Source: Mycobacterium marinum (lineage in GTDB: Bacteria; Actinomycetota; Actinomycetes; Mycobacteriales; Mycobacteriaceae). From it: 64,000 nt of DNA. Shown here in pieces: positions 27,771 through 37,088 of this stretch (positions are counted from its first letter, which is position 1; each line of letters begins with the position of its first letter). Location: the NCBI RefSeq assembly GCF_003391395.1, contig NZ_CP024190.1:4216001-4280000 (forward strand). Reading direction: 5' to 3'. The notes beneath the pieces were generated by a model, which ran no database searches, was not told where the DNA came from, and saw nothing but the letters and a program-made list of their open reading frames with translations. Position numbers and translations under genes: made by a program.

Positions 27771-29066
27771 GTGCGCGCCGACGAACTCTTGGAATTCTTT
27801 CTACAGTTCGGACTGCTGTTACTCGCCGCCACGATTCTTGGCAGAGTGGCCATTCGGCTGGGAATGCCCGCAATCGCTGGTGAGTTGTTCGCCGGGGTGC
27901 TGCTCGGACCATCGGTACTCGGTCAGATTGCACCCGGATTATCCAGTTGGCTGCTGCCCGAGCAAGTCAGCGAGCGGTTGGGCCTTGACGCGGTCGGCAC
28001 CTTCGGGGTGCTACTGCTGATGGGCCTTAGCGGGATGCAAGTTGACTTGAATCTGCTGAAATCCAACCGGCTTGCCATCACCAAAATCAGCGCGGCTTGT
28101 CTACTCGTCCCGGTCGTGTTTGGCCTCGGTATCGGGTTACTGATGCCGAGCGTGCTGACAGGTGGCTCCAACCGCCTCGTCTTCGCGCTGTTCCTCGCCG
28201 TTGCGCTCTCGGTCAGCGCGATCGCGGTGATTGTCAAGACGCTCTCCGACCTTGGCTTGATGCACCGCGATATCGCTCAACTCATTTTGGCTACGGCGGT
28301 CATCGACAACGTAATAGCTTGGGTATTGCTGTCCGTCGTCTGCGCCATGGCAATCGCTCATCTATCCGTAGGCACCGTGCTGTTGACCGTCTTCTTGATC
28401 ATTTCGGTTGTGGCGGCAACGATTATCGGCCGCAAAATAGTCGAAGTCTTCGTCAACAGTCGCCAGCAACCAGCAGCGGCCGAACATTCCGCTGGCCCAC
28501 GGCCCATCCTGGCCTACGCAGTCGGGCTGGTAATGCTGGCGGCCGCCGCAACTCACGCCCTAAAACTGGAACCGGTCCTAGGTGCGTTTGCCGCAGGAAT
28601 CGTGTTGGCAGCGTTGCCACCGGACCGCCGCAGCGGCCTTGATTCGCTACATCCGGTTGTCAACAATGTTCTCGCTCCGCTGTATTTCGCCACCGCCGGG
28701 CTGCAGGCGGACCTCACGGGGCTAGCGGACAGGACCACGCTTGCCGCGGCGCTCGTGGTACTTGCAGCCGCCGTGGCTAGCAAGTTTCTCGGAGCCTACA
28801 TCGGCACCAAGAGCAGCGGGCGTAGTAGCGCCGAGGCCGTCGCGCTCGGTGCAGGACTAAACGCGCGAGGCGTTATTCAGATCATCATCGCCGATACCGC
28901 ATACGACCTGGGAATATTCAACGACAGTTTCTATACGATTGTTTTACTCACCGCCATCGCAACATCCGTAATGGCCGCGCCGATCCTTCGATTTGCCACA
29001 GCACGCATTGCGGCCGATCCGGACGATGAAATTCGCCGACAGGATGCCCTCCCAGAAGGCCATTAG
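27771..29066 (+). CDS. CPA2-family cation/proton antiporter
   Basis: A 431-residue membrane protein with about 12-13 hydrophobic segments, of the Kef/NapA (CPA2) type. The conserved transport-site acidic region is ATAVIDNVIAWVLLSV, with ELFAGVLLGPSVLG near the N-terminus and LGAGLNARGVIQIIIAD towards the C-terminus. There is no C-terminal RCK/TrkA-N domain, so it is a short form. The GTG start at 27771 follows AAGGGGGAAG. Antiporters of this type occur in other natural-product clusters, where they are associated with export or self-protection; that role here is an inference from position. Confidence 0.9.
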   Translation: MRADELLEFFLQFGLLLLAATILGRVAIRLGMPAIAGELFAGVLLGPSVLGQIAPGLSSWLLPEQVSERLGLDAVGTFGVLLLMGLSGMQVDLNLLKSNRLAITKISAACLLVPVVFGLGIGLLMPSVLTGGSNRLVFALFLAVALSVSAIAVIVKTLSDLGLMHRDIAQLILATAVIDNVIAWVLLSVVCAMAIAHLSVGTVLLTVFLIISVVAATIIGRKIVEVFVNSRQQPAAAEHSAGPRPILAYAVGLVMLAAAATHALKLEPVLGAFAAGIVLAALPPDRRSGLDSLHPVVNNVLAPLYFATAGLQADLTGLADRTTLAAALVVLAAAVASKFLGAYIGTKSSGRSSAEAVALGAGLNARGVIQIIIADTAYDLGIFNDSFYTIVLLTAIATSVMAAPILRFATARIAADPDDEIRRQDALPEGH

Positions 29067-29141
29067 TCGACCTCTCAACAGTTCCGCTAGCGGAATCTAG
29101 CGGGCTATCAGCACCGCCAGCAAAGTAAGGAGCAACTGAAC

Positions 29142-29915
29142 ATGCACACCGATCGCCAGGAATTGACTCGGCAAAAATACAACAAAATTGCGGCACAATA
29201 TGTCGCCGGAATGATAAACATGGCACTCTACCATGATTTGTGCCAGAAGCCGGTCATCATGGACGCCCTCACCGAAGCTGCCGGCAAGAGCCTGCTCGAC
29301 CTGGCCTGTGGGGACGGGTTCTACACGAGGCAGTTTCGCACTCTTGTCAAAGCGGGACCCGTCAGCGGCTCCGACCTGTCAGCTGAGCTCATCAGCCTCG
29401 CAGTGAGTCAGGAGAACCAGAAGCCACTGGGGATCGACTACCGGGTCGACGATATCTTGAATCTGCAGGAATCGCGGACCTTCAATACTGTGACAGCAAT
29501 TCATCTTCTTCACTACATGCCGGATCCGGTGAGGCTGGAAACCGCAATGCGCAACATTTATCGGTTGCTCGAGCCAGGCGGCCGCTTCGTCTCCTTCAGC
29601 TTCAACCCCGATTTCCGAATCGAACTCCATGACAGGAATGACTCGGAGGAGAAGTTCGGCTACTACGTCTCCAAGGCCGAGGAAAAGAACGGCGGATTGG
29701 TTCATTTTCATCCAGCCCGAGTCGAGGGCTTGGTGTTCGAAGTGTATCGGTGGCATAAATCCTGCATCGAGGATATTGCATCGGTGGTCGGCTTCACCAA
29801 TATTGAGTGGCGGTCTCCATTCGTAGCGAAAGTCGGGCTAGATGAATTTGGCGCCGACTTCTTCGAGAACCACATCAATAATCCACAAGGAAAGTTGCTG
29901 ATCCTCACCCGCTAG
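29142..29915 (+). CDS. Class I SAM-dependent methyltransferase
   Basis: A 257-residue methyltransferase. SAM-binding motif I is SLLDLACGDGFYTRQF (about residue 50), followed by SGSDLSAELI (motif II) and NTVTAIHLLHYM (motif III/post I). The N-terminus (KYNKIAAQYVAGM) resembles small-molecule methyltransferases such as the ToxA-type group. It has a strong AAGGAG Shine-Dalgarno eleven bases before ATG. As the last gene of the cluster it probably tailors the peptide or its amino-acid precursor (N-, O- or C-methylation cannot be distinguished). Confidence 0.88.
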   Translation: MHTDRQELTRQKYNKIAAQYVAGMINMALYHDLCQKPVIMDALTEAAGKSLLDLACGDGFYTRQFRTLVKAGPVSGSDLSAELISLAVSQENQKPLGIDYRVDDILNLQESRTFNTVTAIHLLHYMPDPVRLETAMRNIYRLLEPGGRFVSFSFNPDFRIELHDRNDSEEKFGYYVSKAEEKNGGLVHFHPARVEGLVFEVYRWHKSCIEDIASVVGFTNIEWRSPFVAKVGLDEFGADFFENHINNPQGKLLILTR

Positions 29916-29950
29916 ATCGGACCCGGCCAGGTTGGCGACCGGCACCAGTG

Positions 29951-29991
29951 GGCGGGCCCTTGTTTGGGTGTCTGAGTTCCTTGGGCCCGCC
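29951..29991. terminator. Hairpin at the convergent end of the cluster and narK1
   Basis: A perfect 9-bp inverted repeat, GGCGGGCCC ... GGGCCCGCC, with a 23-base loop, 36 bp after the methyltransferase stop and ahead of the convergent narK1 stop. The rest of 29916-30210 shows nothing recognisable. Confidence 0.6.
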
Positions 29992-30210
29992 GGGTTCCGA
30001 CGCCAGCTGGCCGGGGCGATCACCGCTTTCGCACTAGAAACCCCATAGCACGCAGGCCGATCGAGCCGCACTGGGCGTTGCGCGTTGCGCAGCGCGACCT
30101 GGCCAGCGAACGTGCCGAGGCGGTCAACCGGGCATCCACCATCGATGCCCCGTGCCGCCCGCCAGCACTCCGGTTGATGGTCAGCCGCATCCGCGCGTCG
30201 GGTGCGAGCC

Positions 30211-31734
30211 CTAGGATCCAAGCAGCTCCGCCGCCGCGGGTGCCGGCTGCGGTGCGATAGCCGGCGGCAGGGCCTGAATGCCAACCACCGGGCGGCGCAC
30301 GTAGACCTTCCACGTCAACGCGGCCGCGCCGGCATAGAACACCATGAAGAGCCAGAACGCGTCGGTCGTCGTGCCCGTGGCGACGAAGGACTCGCGCAAT
30401 GCAAGGTTGATCCCGACCCCGCCGAGGGCACCCAGCGCCGAGACGAACCCGATCACCACCCCGGAGATGACGCGCGGCCGGTCGCGGTGATCGAGTCCTC
30501 CGACACTCGGGCCATGATCCAAGGAGCGCCCGCATGCCGCGAAAATCGTCGGAATCATCTTGTACACAGACCCGTTGCCCAAGCCGGCCAAGACGAACAA
30601 AGCGATGAAGCAGACGAAGTAGCCGGTCATGGTGGCTCCGCGCATCGGGCCACTGTGCCGACCTTCCAGGCTGCTTGCGCTGATCAACAGCCCGGCAACG
30701 ACTGTCATCGCAACGAATACCATGAGGGTGATCCGGCTCCCGCCCAGCCGGTCGGCCAGTCTGCCACCGTAGATGCGGGCCACCGCGGCAAGCAGCGGAC
30801 CGAGGAAGGCCAGTTCGGCCGCGTGCAAGGTGGCCTGGGCAGCGTGTTCGCCAATCGCCATGAAGTTGGTCTGCAAGACCTGCCCGAAGGCGAACGAGAA
30901 CCCGATGAACGAACCGAAGGTGCCCAGGTAGAGCAGCGACAGCAGGTAGGTGTCGCGGTTGGCCAGGACCGTGGTGACGATCGGGCGCATATGGCGGGCC
31001 TTAACCCGGTGCTGCGCAACGTTGTTCATGGACAGCGCCACTCCGACTGCGGCGATCGCAAGGAACACCGAATACAGCGCGCAGATCAGGTACGGCTTGC
31101 CTTCGCCGGCAACGGCGATAATCAGCAGACCCATCAACTGGATCGCCGGAACGCCGAGATTTCCTATGCCGCCGGCAATTCCGAGCGCTGATCCTTTGAG
31201 TCGGTGGGGGTAGAAAGCGTTGGCGTTGCTCATCGAGGCCGCGAAGTTGCCACCGCCCAGCCCGCTTAGCGCCGCGCACACCAGATACGGCCAGAGCGGC
31301 AGGCCCGGGTGCAGCAAGAGCACCATGGTGCCAACGACGGGAAGCAACAGCACGGCCGCGGAGAAGGTGGCCCAGTTTCGGCCGCCGAAAACCGTGGTGG
31401 CAACCGAATAGGGGATCCGCAGGCCAGCCCCAACCAGTGTCGCGACCATGTCGAGCAGAAACTTGTCGCCGGCGGAAAAGCCATAGACATTCTCGGGCAT
31501 GAACAACACCAGCACCGGCCACAGCGTCCACACCGAGTAGCCCAGGTGCACGGTCACCACCGACCAGAGCAGGTTGCGCCGTGCGATGCGCTTGTTGCCG
31601 GCCTCCCAGGCCACCAGATCCTCAGCGTCCCAATGGGAGATGTGACGGGAGCCACCCCAGCGCCTGGTTACAGCTTTCGAGCGGCCGGGACTGCTCTGCG
31701 ACTCTTCGCGGTGCAGCAGCATCTGCTGTTCCAT
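30211..31734 (-). CDS. narK1: Nitrate/nitrite transporter NarK1 (MFS)
   Basis: A 507-residue major facilitator with about 12 membrane segments. It carries the nitrate-porter signatures GLGGGNFAASMSNANAFYP and the second glycine-rich segment GLGNGSVYKMIPTIF, which line the anion path in NarK/NRT proteins. The position next to lppP, upstream of a nitrate reductase, matches M. tuberculosis Rv2329c-Rv2330c. The ATG at 31734 lies just after AAGGAGG (short spacing); in-frame GTG 31737 and ATG 31722 are alternatives. It should supply nitrate to the reductase encoded at 32865. Confidence 0.92.
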   Translation of the reverse strand: MEQQMLLHREESQSSPGRSKAVTRRWGGSRHISHWDAEDLVAWEAGNKRIARRNLLWSVVTVHLGYSVWTLWPVLVLFMPENVYGFSAGDKFLLDMVATLVGAGLRIPYSVATTVFGGRNWATFSAAVLLLPVVGTMVLLLHPGLPLWPYLVCAALSGLGGGNFAASMSNANAFYPHRLKGSALGIAGGIGNLGVPAIQLMGLLIIAVAGEGKPYLICALYSVFLAIAAVGVALSMNNVAQHRVKARHMRPIVTTVLANRDTYLLSLLYLGTFGSFIGFSFAFGQVLQTNFMAIGEHAAQATLHAAELAFLGPLLAAVARIYGGRLADRLGGSRITLMVFVAMTVVAGLLISASSLEGRHSGPMRGATMTGYFVCFIALFVLAGLGNGSVYKMIPTIFAACGRSLDHGPSVGGLDHRDRPRVISGVVIGFVSALGALGGVGINLALRESFVATGTTTDAFWLFMVFYAGAAALTWKVYVRRPVVGIQALPPAIAPQPAPAAAELLGS

Positions 31735-31957
31735 CACCCTCCTTAGACCCGCCTCCTGAGAAGCGACAACGATTTCCCAGCGTGCCAAAACTCGGGCCGC
31801 CAGGCACCTCGTAGGCAGCCTGAAACTGCTGGGGAACTGCTGTAAAACTGCTGTAGAGAGGGCAAATCCAGTGATGTCGAGCACACCACTGCCGGGTTGG
31901 GGGGTGCTTCACAGCGAGTAGTTGCTGAGGCGAGACGAAAACGACTGCTTAGCGCGG

Positions 31958-32461
31958 CTATTGGTGTGGTATCGGACCGAGCGCCTTGAGCTTGCCGTCC
32001 GGCCCGACCTGGAATCGCACGGTGCCGCTACCGGTCGGACAGCACTGCGGATCGCTACCCACCCGCCACTGGTACTGGACCGTCACGGTGTCCTGGCTGG
32101 AGGGAAGCACCCTTATATAGGGCTTCGGGTTGCGGGTTGGTGAGCCCAACGGGGTGTTGTGGTCGAAGAACAGCAGCTGTTGCGGAGTCGATTCGGAGGC
32201 AATGGTGGGGATTATCTGCACCCAGTACAAGCGGCAGTTCTTGGTGTGTCCCCGCGCGATTTCGACCCAAGTCGAGTTCGGCACCCCGACGGGAACCGCG
32301 GCAATGGCTTGACGCACCGTCTGGGAGGTCGGCCCATCGGAGTTCTTGCAGGTATCCGGCGCGGTAGTCGGCCGTGGCGCAGACTTGTGGCCGCAACCGG
32401 GGGCACCCAAACCCAGGACCAGCCCCAGGATCATCAGAATCACACGCAGGTGACGGTGCAC
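31958..32461 (-). CDS. lppP: Lipoprotein LppP
   Basis: A 167-residue predicted lipoprotein: signal peptide VILMILGLVLGLGAPGCGHK with lipobox cysteine at about residue 23, then an LppP/LprE-type domain (QAIAAVPVGVP, HTKNCRLYWVQII, FFDHNTPLGSPT). It is the LppP of the narK1 locus in M. tuberculosis. Function is unknown; it faces the cell envelope. The start is GTG. It shares its 5' side with the divergent nitrate reductase gene. Confidence 0.9.
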   Translation of the reverse strand: MHRHLRVILMILGLVLGLGAPGCGHKSAPRPTTAPDTCKNSDGPTSQTVRQAIAAVPVGVPNSTWVEIARGHTKNCRLYWVQIIPTIASESTPQQLLFFDHNTPLGSPTRNPKPYIRVLPSSQDTVTVQYQWRVGSDPQCCPTGSGTVRFQVGPDGKLKALGPIPHQ

Positions 32462-32864
32462 TTCGCGAGCTTAGCGAAGTCTGTGAACCCCTTGGACAAC
32501 GTCTGTAGACCCCGAAATACCAAGGTCAGGATCACGGCGCGGGAAGGCGCGTCTCGCGAGCTTGACGCAAACTGTGAATGTCCCCCGGATTTCGTTAAAC
32601 CGCAGCTCAGGCGACTGATGATGGTGTCTTGGGCGGTAGCCTGGCGACAGATAGCCGGGTCGACGAAGACCTTGGGGATGACCGGAATCGGCTCAACTGC
32701 GTAACCAAGGTTTTGGTGCCGTTTCCAACAACGCACCGGCAGGCCCGGCCCGCTGCGAGGAAACCGTAAAACGGCCGAAACCTTCGACATCCCGCGCTGA
32801 AACATCCTTATCGCAAGATTTCAGCGCATAACCCCTTGTGCAGCAGGGGAGAAAGGATGCAGGC
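32462..32864. promoter_or_regulatory. Divergent spacer between lppP and the nitrate reductase gene
   Basis: 403 bp without a supportable gene. It should hold the promoters for lppP (leftward) and the nitrate reductase (rightward). I could not identify a clear GlnR or other operator by eye. Confidence 0.4.
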
Positions 32865-35800
32865 GTGGCCAGGGAACTCATGGCGCCCAACAAGGACGCC
32901 GTGAAAACCGTGTGTGCGTACTGTGGCGTCGGCTGCGGGATAGTGCTGCAAACTACGACCGACCCGCAGACGGGAAAGCGCCGCGTCGCCAAGTCGACTG
33001 GGGACAAGTCGCATCCGGCCAACCTCGGCCGATTGTGCACCAAGGGAACGACCACCGCGGACCTGCTTGCCGCGCCCGGCCGGATGGAATCGGCGTACCT
33101 GCGGGCCCACCGAGCGGGGCACCTGGAATCCATCCCGATCGACGATGCCATCACCCAGTGCGCCATGCGGTTACGCGCCATCATCGATGAGCACGGTCCG
33201 GACGCCGTCGGCGTCTATGTGTCGGGACAAATGTCGATCGAGGCCCAGTACCTGGCCAACAAGCTGACTAAAGGGTTCATCGGCACCAACCAGATCGAAT
33301 CCAACTCTCGGCTCTGCATGGCGGGTGCGAGCTCGGGCTACAAGCTGTCGTTGGGGGCGGATGGTCCGCCGGGCTCCTATCAGGACTTCGACCACGCCGA
33401 CGTGTTTCTGGTAGTCGGCGCCAATATGGCCGACTGCCACCCGATTTTGTTCCTGCGGATGATGGAACGCGTCAAGTCCGGCGCCAAGCTGATCGTCGTC
33501 GACCCACGGCGCACGGCGACCGCCGACAAAGCCGATCTGTTCCTACAGATCGCGCCGGGCACCGACCTCGCACTACTCAACGGTCTGCTGCACCTCATCG
33601 TTGAGAACGAACAAACCGATCCGCAGTTCATCTCCGAGTTCACCGAGGGATGGGAGGTGATGCCGAGTTTCCTCGAGCAGTTCACCCCCGACCGGGTAAG
33701 CGAGATCACCGGCATTCCCAGCGAGGACATCCGCACCGCGGCACGCTGGATCGGTACGGCGGCGAACTGGATGAGCTGCTGGACAATGGGACTCAATCAG
33801 AGCACCCATGGCACTTGGAACACCAACGCGCTGTGCAACTTACATCTGGCTACGGGGGCGATCTGCAAGCTGGGTAGCGGCCCCTTCTCCCTCACCGGCC
33901 AGCCCAATGCCATGGGCGGACGCGAAATGGGCTACATGGGGCCGGGTCTGCCCGGACAACGCTCGGTGTTGTCGGCGCCGGACCGGGAGTTCGTCGAGGA
34001 GCAGTGGGGTCTACCCGGTGGGGCGCTGCGCACCGATGTCAGCGGCGGCGTCATCGACATGTTCTCCCGCATGGCCGACGGCGAGATCAAGGCGTGCTGG
34101 ATCATCTGCAGCAATCCCGTTGCCACGGTGGCCAATCGCAAGACCGTCCTGGCCGGCTTGGAGAAAGCCGAATTGGTGATCAGCCAGGACGCGTTCTTTG
34201 AAACCGAGACCAACGAGTACGCGAACGTCTTGCTGCCGGCCGCATTATGGACCGAATCCGACGGCGTGATGGTCAACTGCGAACGCAACATGTCCTTGTT
34301 CCCGAAGGCCGTTGATCCGGTCGGTGACGCGCTACCGGACTGGCAGATCATCGCCCGGATCGCTTGCGAGATGGGTTTTTCGGAGTCGTTCAGCTATAGC
34401 TCCGCCGCGGAGGTATTCGAGGAGATCAAGCGCTTCTCCAATCCGGCGACCGGATACGACCTGCGCGGTATCAGCCACGACAGATTGCGCGAAACCCCGC
34501 TGCAGTGGCCGTGTCCGCCGGACGGCGCGAGCAGCCGAAGCCCGATCCGCTACCTCAACGACGGTGTCAGCCAGCTTCAGTTCGTTCGCGACGATGGCAC
34601 AGTGCCGCGGCTGGCGTTCCCCACCGCAACGGGGCGTGCGGTGTTCTTCGCCCGCCCGCACCTGGTGCCCGATGAGATGCCCGACGGCGACTACCCATTC
34701 CTGCTCAATACCGGGCGCCTAGCCCACCAGTGGCACACGCTGACCAAGACCGGCAAGATCGCCAAGCTCAACAAGCTCAACCCCGGCCCGTTCGTTGAGG
34801 TCCATCCCGACGACGCCGCCGATTTACAGATCTGCGAAGGCGACCACATCGAGATCGCGTCCCGCCGCGGCCGCGCCGTGTTGCCGGTTGTGATCACGGA
34901 CCGCGTCCGGCCCGGCAACTGCTTTGCCCCGTTCCACTGGAATGACGCATTCGGTGAATATCTCTCCATCAACGCCGTAACCAACGACGCGGTAGACCCG
35001 ATATCGCGCCAACCGGAATACAAGGCCTGTGCGGTCACCCTGACCAAGGTCGCCAGGCCGCAGCTGCAACCAGAACCCGGCGAACCCGCCGACCCCTGCG
35101 CGGATGCGACAGCACCCAAGCTGCTCGCCGATACAGCCCAATTCAGCGTGACACAGGTCGACGCTCTTGCCGAGCTATTGGGCGTCGCAAACGAACCCAC
35201 CCCGCAGTTCGGTCCGTTCGCCCGCTCCTACCTGGCGGGCCTGATAGCCGGGCTGCGTTCAGAAACCGGTCGACGCATGGCCGGGGTGCCGACCCTGCCC
35301 GTCAGTTCTCCCTTCGATACCGGCACCCGGCTGTGGCTCGACGGCCTACTCGCGGGCATGTTCGCACGAGCCGAGACACCCCCCGCCTTGCCGTTCCCCC
35401 AAACGCCCGGTGCCGCTGCCCAATCGGACAACGCCGCCGAAGCTGGCGTCGAGCAACCCCCGATCGTGGTGTTGTGGGCGTCGCAAACCGGCACCGCCGA
35501 AGAACTCGCCGCGAGCGTCGCCGCACAACTGAGCACCGCCAAGCTGCCGGTTGTATTGCATGGCATGGACGAATTCGCGGTGGCCGATCTGGTGTCCACC
35601 CAACGGTTGCTGCTTGTCACCAGCACCACCGGGGACGGGGAACCGCCGGACAACGGTGCCGCCTTCTGGCGCGAGCTGTGCGCCGCAACGGCCCCGAGCC
35701 TGGCCGACACGCGCTATTCGGTTCTCGCGTTGGGCGACTCCAACTACGCCGACTTCTGTGGCCACGGGCGCGCCCTGGACCACCGGCTGGCCGAGCTGGG

Positions 35801-37088
35801 TGCCTCCCGCATTACCGACCGCGTCGACTGCGAGCCCGACTACGAAGAGTCCGCCGCCAGGTGGCTGCAGGAGGTACTCGACGGGCTGCGCCGCACGGCC
35901 CCGCCGGTCATCACCACCGGGCCTGTTCGAGCGGCCAGCATCGCCAGCAGCCCCCAGGGCTACACGAAGAAGCGCCCATTGGTGACCAGCGTGATGCGCA
36001 ACACCACACTCAGCCGGCCGCGCTCGGCCAAAGACGTTCGACAACTGGTATTTCGGGTTCCCGAGCAAACGGTCAGCTACGAGGCCGGGGACGCTCTTGG
36101 GGTGTGGCCACGCAATGCCCATCAGCTTGTCGACGAGTGGCTGGGTGTGACCCGGTTGGACGGCCACACCGAAGTCGAGGTCGTCGGCCACGGGACGATG
36201 TCGTTGCGCGCCGCCCTGACAGACCGCTTCGAAATCGCACACCTGAGCCCGGACCTGCTGCGATTCGTGGCGCAACGGACGCTGGACTCCAACACCGCGA
36301 ACCAACTTGCCGAGCTGATGCGCCCGGAGAACAAGGCCGCCCTTGCCGATTGGACCTGGGGCCGTCAGTCGGTCGACCTGCTCGCCCAGTCACCGGTCCG
36401 CGCCTCAGTTGACGAGTGGATGAGTGTACTCAAACCCATTCAGCCCCGGTTATATTCAATTTCGTCCAGCCCCAAAGAGCACCCCGGTGAGGTTCATCTG
36501 ACAGTCTCGCCGGTGCGCTACAACTTTCAGGGCGTCCCTCGGCGTGGAGTGTGCTCGACCTATCTGGCCGACCGCAGCCCCAGCGATCAAATTGCGATCT
36601 ATGTGCGCAAATCCAGCAATTTCCGGCCTCCAAGCGAGCCCCGCACACCGATGATCATGATCGGGCCGGGAACCGGGATCGCGCCGTTCCGGGGATTCCT
36701 GCAGGAACGACGCGCCCTCGGCCACACCGGGCCAAATTGGCTGTTCTTCGGCGAGCAGCATGCCGCGACCGACTTCTACTACCGCGATGAGATACAGGCC
36801 ATGCATCGCGACGGACTGCTGACCAACCTGGACCTGGCGTTCTCCCGGGATCAGCGGGACAAGGTCTATGTGCAGCACCTGATGCAGCAGCGCGGAGCAC
36901 AGCTATGGCAGTGGCTACAGGACGGGGCGCAGGTATACGTCTGTGGCACCGCCGACCCGATGGCCAAAGACGTTGACCGCATGCTCTGCCAGATCGTGGC
37001 CGAGCACGGCGGCCTGGACCCAGAGTCTGCAACTGCTTTTGTCCGCGCGCTCAGCGCGGACAAGCGCTACCACCGCGACGTCTACTGA
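32865..37088 (+). CDS. narB: Nitrate reductase fused to CysJ-type diflavin reductase
   Basis: A 1407-residue self-contained assimilatory nitrate reductase. The N-terminal part (about 1-720) is a molybdopterin oxidoreductase of the NasA/NarB type, with the [4Fe-4S] cysteines in CAYCGVGCGIV and GRLCTKG and the C-terminal molybdopterin dinucleotide domain (LLNTGRLAHQWHTLTKTGK). From about residue 865 comes a flavodoxin domain (LWASQTGTAEELA, TTGDGEPPDN). An FAD/NADPH ferredoxin-reductase module follows (RLYSISSSP, GVCSTYLAD, MIGPGTGIAPFRGF, VYVCGTADPMAKDV). NADPH electrons can thus flow FAD-FMN-FeS-Mo to nitrate within one chain. The GTG at 32865 follows AGAAAGGA; GTG 32838 and ATG 32880 are alternatives. 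Symbol narB is by similarity. No nitrite reductase lies in the window. Confidence 0.92.
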   Translation: MARELMAPNKDAVKTVCAYCGVGCGIVLQTTTDPQTGKRRVAKSTGDKSHPANLGRLCTKGTTTADLLAAPGRMESAYLRAHRAGHLESIPIDDAITQCAMRLRAIIDEHGPDAVGVYVSGQMSIEAQYLANKLTKGFIGTNQIESNSRLCMAGASSGYKLSLGADGPPGSYQDFDHADVFLVVGANMADCHPILFLRMMERVKSGAKLIVVDPRRTATADKADLFLQIAPGTDLALLNGLLHLIVENEQTDPQFISEFTEGWEVMPSFLEQFTPDRVSEITGIPSEDIRTAARWIGTAANWMSCWTMGLNQSTHGTWNTNALCNLHLATGAICKLGSGPFSLTGQPNAMGGREMGYMGPGLPGQRSVLSAPDREFVEEQWGLPGGALRTDVSGGVIDMFSRMADGEIKACWIICSNPVATVANRKTVLAGLEKAELVISQDAFFETETNEYANVLLPAALWTESDGVMVNCERNMSLFPKAVDPVGDALPDWQIIARIACEMGFSESFSYSSAAEVFEEIKRFSNPATGYDLRGISHDRLRETPLQWPCPPDGASSRSPIRYLNDGVSQLQFVRDDGTVPRLAFPTATGRAVFFARPHLVPDEMPDGDYPFLLNTGRLAHQWHTLTKTGKIAKLNKLNPGPFVEVHPDDAADLQICEGDHIEIASRRGRAVLPVVITDRVRPGNCFAPFHWNDAFGEYLSINAVTNDAVDPISRQPEYKACAVTLTKVARPQLQPEPGEPADPCADATAPKLLADTAQFSVTQVDALAELLGVANEPTPQFGPFARSYLAGLIAGLRSETGRRMAGVPTLPVSSPFDTGTRLWLDGLLAGMFARAETPPALPFPQTPGAAAQSDNAAEAGVEQPPIVVLWASQTGTAEELAASVAAQLSTAKLPVVLHGMDEFAVADLVSTQRLLLVTSTTGDGEPPDNGAAFWRELCAATAPSLADTRYSVLALGDSNYADFCGHGRALDHRLAELGASRITDRVDCEPDYEESAARWLQEVLDGLRRTAPPVITTGPVRAASIASSPQGYTKKRPLVTSVMRNTTLSRPRSAKDVRQLVFRVPEQTVSYEAGDALGVWPRNAHQLVDEWLGVTRLDGHTEVEVVGHGTMSLRAALTDRFEIAHLSPDLLRFVAQRTLDSNTANQLAELMRPENKAALADWTWGRQSVDLLAQSPVRASVDEWMSVLKPIQPRLYSISSSPKEHPGEVHLTVSPVRYNFQGVPRRGVCSTYLADRSPSDQIAIYVRKSSNFRPPSEPRTPMIMIGPGTGIAPFRGFLQERRALGHTGPNWLFFGEQHAATDFYYRDEIQAMHRDGLLTNLDLAFSRDQRDKVYVQHLMQQRGAQLWQWLQDGAQVYVCGTADPMAKDVDRMLCQIVAEHGGLDPESATAFVRALSADKRYHRDVY

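Larger units (their letters stand above)
15309..29915. other. Biosynthetic gene cluster: halogenase, ACAD-NRPS, flavin reductase, antiporter, methyltransferase
   Basis: Five genes are laid out as one leftward (halogenase) and four rightward (NRPS, flavin reductase, antiporter, methyltransferase) around a 646-bp divergent promoter region. Both outer borders are convergent with backbone genes and marked by GC-rich hairpins (15225-15260 and 29951-29991). It occupies the interval between the marR-side block and narK1, where M. tuberculosis has only PE23, so it looks like an insertion. The gene set (FADH2 halogenase, flavin reductase, antiporter, methyltransferase) parallels that of chlorinated natural-product clusters such as rebeccamycin, but with an NRPS core. 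No MbtH-like protein, free thioesterase or pathway regulator is visible. Confidence 0.85.
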
